A DNA stretch of 23,022 nucleotides from Pedobacter sp. UBA4863. Lineage in GTDB: Bacteria; Bacteroidota; Bacteroidia; Sphingobacteriales; Sphingobacteriaceae. The stretch covers positions 151,207 through 174,228 of the forward strand of contig NZ_DHDZ01000033.1 in the NCBI RefSeq assembly GCF_002399615.1, in the 5' to 3' direction. Below the pieces are notes generated by a model, which was given only the letters and a program-made list of their open reading frames with translations, did not search any database and was not told the origin of the DNA. Shown here piece by piece: positions 20,283-23,022 of the stretch. The position numbers and the translations under genes were made by a program. Each line of letters starts with the position of its first letter. The stretch's first letter is position 1.

Positions 20283-21488
20283 CTATTCCAATTTCATTCT
20301 TTTCATCAGAAAATAAAACCCAATAGCGGTAAACAGCATTAATAAACCTGTACCAATCCAAAGCACATTAAAGCCATAATTTGCAGCAATCTTGGTACCT
20401 AAATAAGGCGCAAAAATTAATCCGGCAGATAAAGAAAGGGAATTTAAGCCCATATAGGCTCCCCTATTTTTAATGGTAGAACGTTGTAAGGTAACGGTAG
20501 CCATAAAAGGCATGGCCAATATTTCTGCTATACAAAGAATAAACATAGAAACATATAACAGCCACAAGCCTTTAGCAATCAACAAGGATACAAAAGCCAG
20601 CCCACACAAAAATACACCAATAATAATTGCGTTAGCCGCAGTTGTTCTTCTTTCTGCAAGATGCACAATGAGCATTTCTAAGCTAAAGACTACTACACCA
20701 CTATATGCCAAAATTATGCCTATACTTTTTTCAGATAATTGATAAACTTCTCTATAATATAATGGCAATGTGCTGAGCAATTGAAAAAAACAAATGGCAA
20801 AAAACACACTCAATAAAGAAAAAACCAAGAAAGGAACATCCTTATAAGGCGATTTATAGGCTATTGCTTCGTTATTGGTATCTTCTTTTTGAGCGATAAC
20901 TCCTTTCCTATTTCTAAAATATAGATAGAAAATTAATGCTGCAAAAAATGCAGTAACCGCGTTTCCGTAAAACAAAAAATTGTAAGACAATGCTGCCAGC
21001 AAACCGCCTAAGGCTGGCCCAATAGAAAAACCTAGGTTTAAGGCCATTCTATTTAGCGTAAAACTTCTTACCAAAGTGTCCGGTTTAGAATAATAAGCTA
21101 AAGACACCGAATTGGCAGGTCTAAAAATATCGCTTACCATGCTCAATATTAAAATACCTATTCCCAAAGTAATTTCGGTTTTTAATAGCGGTAATATTAT
21201 AAAAAGTGGCACTACGGCAACCAAGCTAAAAAGTTGAACCTTAAAATGCCCGAATTTATCGGTTAGCCAACCCCCAATAGAAGAGCCAATTACCGAGCCT
21301 ATACCAAAACAGCTCAACAAAATTCCTGCAGTCTCTAAAGAAAAACCTAAATGATTTACCATATAAACACCCAAAAAAGGCACTACCATGGCTCCACTCC
21401 TATTTACCAACATTACCAAAGCCAGCATCCAAGTAGGTGATGACAAGCCCTGATAAACTTTAAAATAATTTTGGATATAGGTTTTCAT
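20283..21488 (-). CDS. Major facilitator superfamily transporter
   Basis: 401 residues with about twelve hydrophobic helices. The MFS loop 2-3 motif A is visible as GGWLTDKFGHFK (about 77-88), and a related SIGPALGG motif occurs in helix 5. The overall pattern fits drug:H+ antiporter-like (DHA1) permeases of the inner membrane. The substrate cannot be told, and no regulator or biosynthetic gene adjoins it. The C terminus ends in a short basic tail (MKRMKLE). It is a single-gene unit with its own promoter box and faces the SRPBCC gene, whose terminator separates them. Confidence 0.9.
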   Translation of the reverse strand: MKTYIQNYFKVYQGLSSPTWMLALVMLVNRSGAMVVPFLGVYMVNHLGFSLETAGILLSCFGIGSVIGSSIGGWLTDKFGHFKVQLFSLVAVVPLFIILPLLKTEITLGIGILILSMVSDIFRPANSVSLAYYSKPDTLVRSFTLNRMALNLGFSIGPALGGLLAALSYNFLFYGNAVTAFFAALIFYLYFRNRKGVIAQKEDTNNEAIAYKSPYKDVPFLVFSLLSVFFAICFFQLLSTLPLYYREVYQLSEKSIGIILAYSGVVVFSLEMLIVHLAERRTTAANAIIIGVFLCGLAFVSLLIAKGLWLLYVSMFILCIAEILAMPFMATVTLQRSTIKNRGAYMGLNSLSLSAGLIFAPYLGTKIAANYGFNVLWIGTGLLMLFTAIGFYFLMKRMKLE

Positions 21489-21506
21489 TTAAAATAGAAT
21501 TGGTTG

Positions 21507-21514
21507 CAAAGATA
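21507..21514 (-). promoter_or_regulatory. -7 promoter box (TATCTTTG) of the MFS gene
   Basis: An exact TAnnTTTG match on the minus strand, 18 nt upstream of the ATG at 21488. Confidence 0.5.
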
Positions 21515-21568
21515 CAGTTTAGGATAGATTAAAAGGGATAGTGGCTGTCAAGCGATAATCATTTGAAT

Positions 21569-21600
21569 AAAAAACCCAGCGACAAATTAATGTCGCTAGG
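21569..21600 (-). terminator. Intrinsic terminator of the beta-propeller-like gene
   Basis: On the minus strand, 21600-21591 pairs with 21584-21575 (10 bp with one G.U, loop of 6), followed at once by six U (21574-21569). It ends the minus-strand transcript from 21648. Confidence 0.85.
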
Positions 21601-21647
21601 TGCACAAAACTGAAAACATTGTTCAGTAATAAGATGTATTCAGTCTA

Positions 21648-23022
21648 TTATAAAGTTTGTTTATGCAACCACAACTGTTTATTATCTTCGGTGTTGCCAA
21701 AATAAATCAGTTCCTTATTATCTGGCGAAATGTACATTGGATATCTATCGCTTACTACGTATTTTTTATCGCCTGGAAAAATCACAGTACCTAAATTGCC
21801 ATTGCTTATTTTAGCATACTTTGGGTACATATTTCCTTTTTTGGTAATTTCGTAGGCAGCCCATAACAAATCTCCATCGTTAAGTTTTAGCAAATAAACT
21901 GGCGAAGCCATTTTTTCGGATGCTTTTTCTACCTGTGGTAAAGTAAGGTTTTTAACTAGGCTGCCGTCTGTAGAGATATTAAAGGCATAGATATTACCCC
22001 ATTTTTCGGGATCGTTTTCTTTTTTCTCAAAAGCCTGTCCGGCAATCCATACTTGATTTTCGGCAGTTTTAATGGCACCATTAGCCGAAAAGCGACTTAA
22101 TTCGACACCTATACTTTTCATAGCAGTTGCTTTTACCACGGCTTTCTGCCCATTTTTTATACGAATGACTATCAACTGGTCGTCATTACCTTTAAAGGAT
22201 GTAAAATCAGCATATTTATCTTCGTTACCTGCTTTGCTTGTACCAAGTATTATGGTTTCATCATTTAAATTATAGATATAAACATTATTGAGCCTACCAT
22301 AAGGGCTGATGAATTTTGTCCTTTCCTTAGTTTTGGTATCTACTCCTATACGCAGGTATTCGTATTCGCTTTTATTGGGAGCAAAATATGGTTTTACGCC
22401 ACCGTGAGTGGGAGCAAAAAGCATCAACATATCGTTGCTGCCGTCGGTAGCAGGCTGGTCGTACAGTTTTTTGTAGCTGTACTTAAAATCAAATGGTGTT
22501 TCGGCAATTTTTTGGAGATTTTTAGCACTGTAACGTTGAGCCACATAACGAATATTAGTTCCAAATATTTTTTCACCTGTGGCTGGATCTTTCATACCTA
22601 AGGTATTAACACAGGACACCACCATTACATCGCCACTAGAAGAAGATACCCTTTTTTGACCATTTCCGTAAGTTTTACTGTTACTCATATCCCAATTAGA
22701 CATTGTTCTTCCCGTGCTAAAAAATTCTGATGGCGCATCGGTCTGAAAACCTACCATAGTGAGCCTGCGTCCACTTGCATCGTCTTTTATTTTTACTTTT
22801 TCACGGTAAATAAAACCTTGGTCAGTGATATGCTTTTTGCCTGTCGGCGTTTGCAGTTCCATTGATCTCCAACCGATATAGCCCGTCATGAGCACCAAAT
22901 TGCCCAGTATATTGTTTTCTACCGACAATACACTGTCGCGAATGATACCGCTAGATGATGTATTGAAAAAATCGCTCCAGAAAGTAGATTTTTTCTTTGC
23001 CTGCTCCATGTCTAGTTCTTCT
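21648..23022 (-). CDS. Unrecognised beta-strand-rich, propeller-like protein (N terminus outside or near the window edge)
   Basis: The frame is open to the window end. The first ATG inside is at 23009 (453 residues), but the frame continues upstream without a stop, so the protein may be longer. From that Met there is no signal peptide or lipobox. Repeated strand-turn units of WD40/TolB-like type are visible, such as NVYIYNLNDETIILGTS, NQVWIAGQAF, PVYLLKLNDGDLLWAAYE and PMYISPDNKELIYFGNTEDN. These suggest a beta-propeller. No catalytic motif or family name is recognised. A terminator follows the stop codon by 47 nt. The function is unknown. Confidence 0.7.
   Translation of the reverse strand, partial: EELDMEQAKKKSTFWSDFFNTSSSGIIRDSVLSVENNILGNLVLMTGYIGWRSMELQTPTGKKHITDQGFIYREKVKIKDDASGRRLTMVGFQTDAPSEFFSTGRTMSNWDMSNSKTYGNGQKRVSSSSGDVMVVSCVNTLGMKDPATGEKIFGTNIRYVAQRYSAKNLQKIAETPFDFKYSYKKLYDQPATDGSNDMLMLFAPTHGGVKPYFAPNKSEYEYLRIGVDTKTKERTKFISPYGRLNNVYIYNLNDETIILGTSKAGNEDKYADFTSFKGNDDQLIVIRIKNGQKAVVKATAMKSIGVELSRFSANGAIKTAENQVWIAGQAFEKKENDPEKWGNIYAFNISTDGSLVKNLTLPQVEKASEKMASPVYLLKLNDGDLLWAAYEITKKGNMYPKYAKISNGNLGTVIFPGDKKYVVSDRYPMYISPDNKELIYFGNTEDNKQLWLHKQTL

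Overview
The window looks like chromosomal DNA from a Bacteroidota species, most likely of the Sphingobacteriaceae (Pedobacter-like). The reasons are the AT-rich composition, repeated matches to the Bacteroidota -7 promoter box TAnnTTTG, the absence of obvious Shine-Dalgarno sequences, families largely confined to that phylum (DUF3822, DUF3667), and short dispersed intergenic repeats. I see no tRNA, rRNA, CRISPR array, prophage or insertion sequence.

Layout. 1-3933 (mostly +): the end of a NupG-type nucleoside permease, a zinc-ribbon membrane protein (DUF3667), a PAP2 phosphatase, an AraC-type regulator and a DUF983 membrane protein, closed by a strong hairpin terminator shared with the convergent cysN. 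3980-11557 (-): a six-gene sulfate-assimilation operon, transcribed as sulfite reductase, uroporphyrinogen-III methyltransferase, a siroheme-synthase/TSUP-transporter fusion, cysH, cysD, cysN. 11888-12912 (-): an Rrf2 regulator and a Vsr-like endonuclease. 13180-14481 (+): an orphan membrane histidine kinase. 14486-15934 (-): a RecD-like helicase. 16088-18008 (+): DUF3822, rsmD, coaD. Then a lipoprotein and a NUDIX hydrolase (-), pyrE and an SRPBCC protein (+), an MFS transporter (-), and the C-terminal part of an unrecognised beta-propeller-like protein (-) that runs off the window.

The central story is sulfur. CysD/CysN activate sulfate to APS. An Fe-S type CysH reduces APS directly, so no APS kinase is needed and none is seen. 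A siroheme sulfite reductase makes sulfide, while SUMT and the CysG-like domain make its siroheme. The Rrf2 protein just upstream carries four clustered cysteines and is the obvious candidate regulator.

The best lead for something undescribed is the ~160-nt leader in front of the sulfite reductase gene. It starts at a good TAnnTTTG box and can form two perfect or near-perfect long-range pairings that cross each other. It also has an internal hairpin and a strong intrinsic terminator ending ~23 nt before the start codon. A competing antiterminator pairing is visible too. This has the layout of a transcription-attenuating RNA switch. Other leads are a candidate ~60-nt small RNA at 2267-2330 (-), a set of genes whose promoter boxes sit only 3-7 nt before the start codon (apparently leaderless), and a NUDIX/pyrE pair whose start codons overlap within a single CATG.
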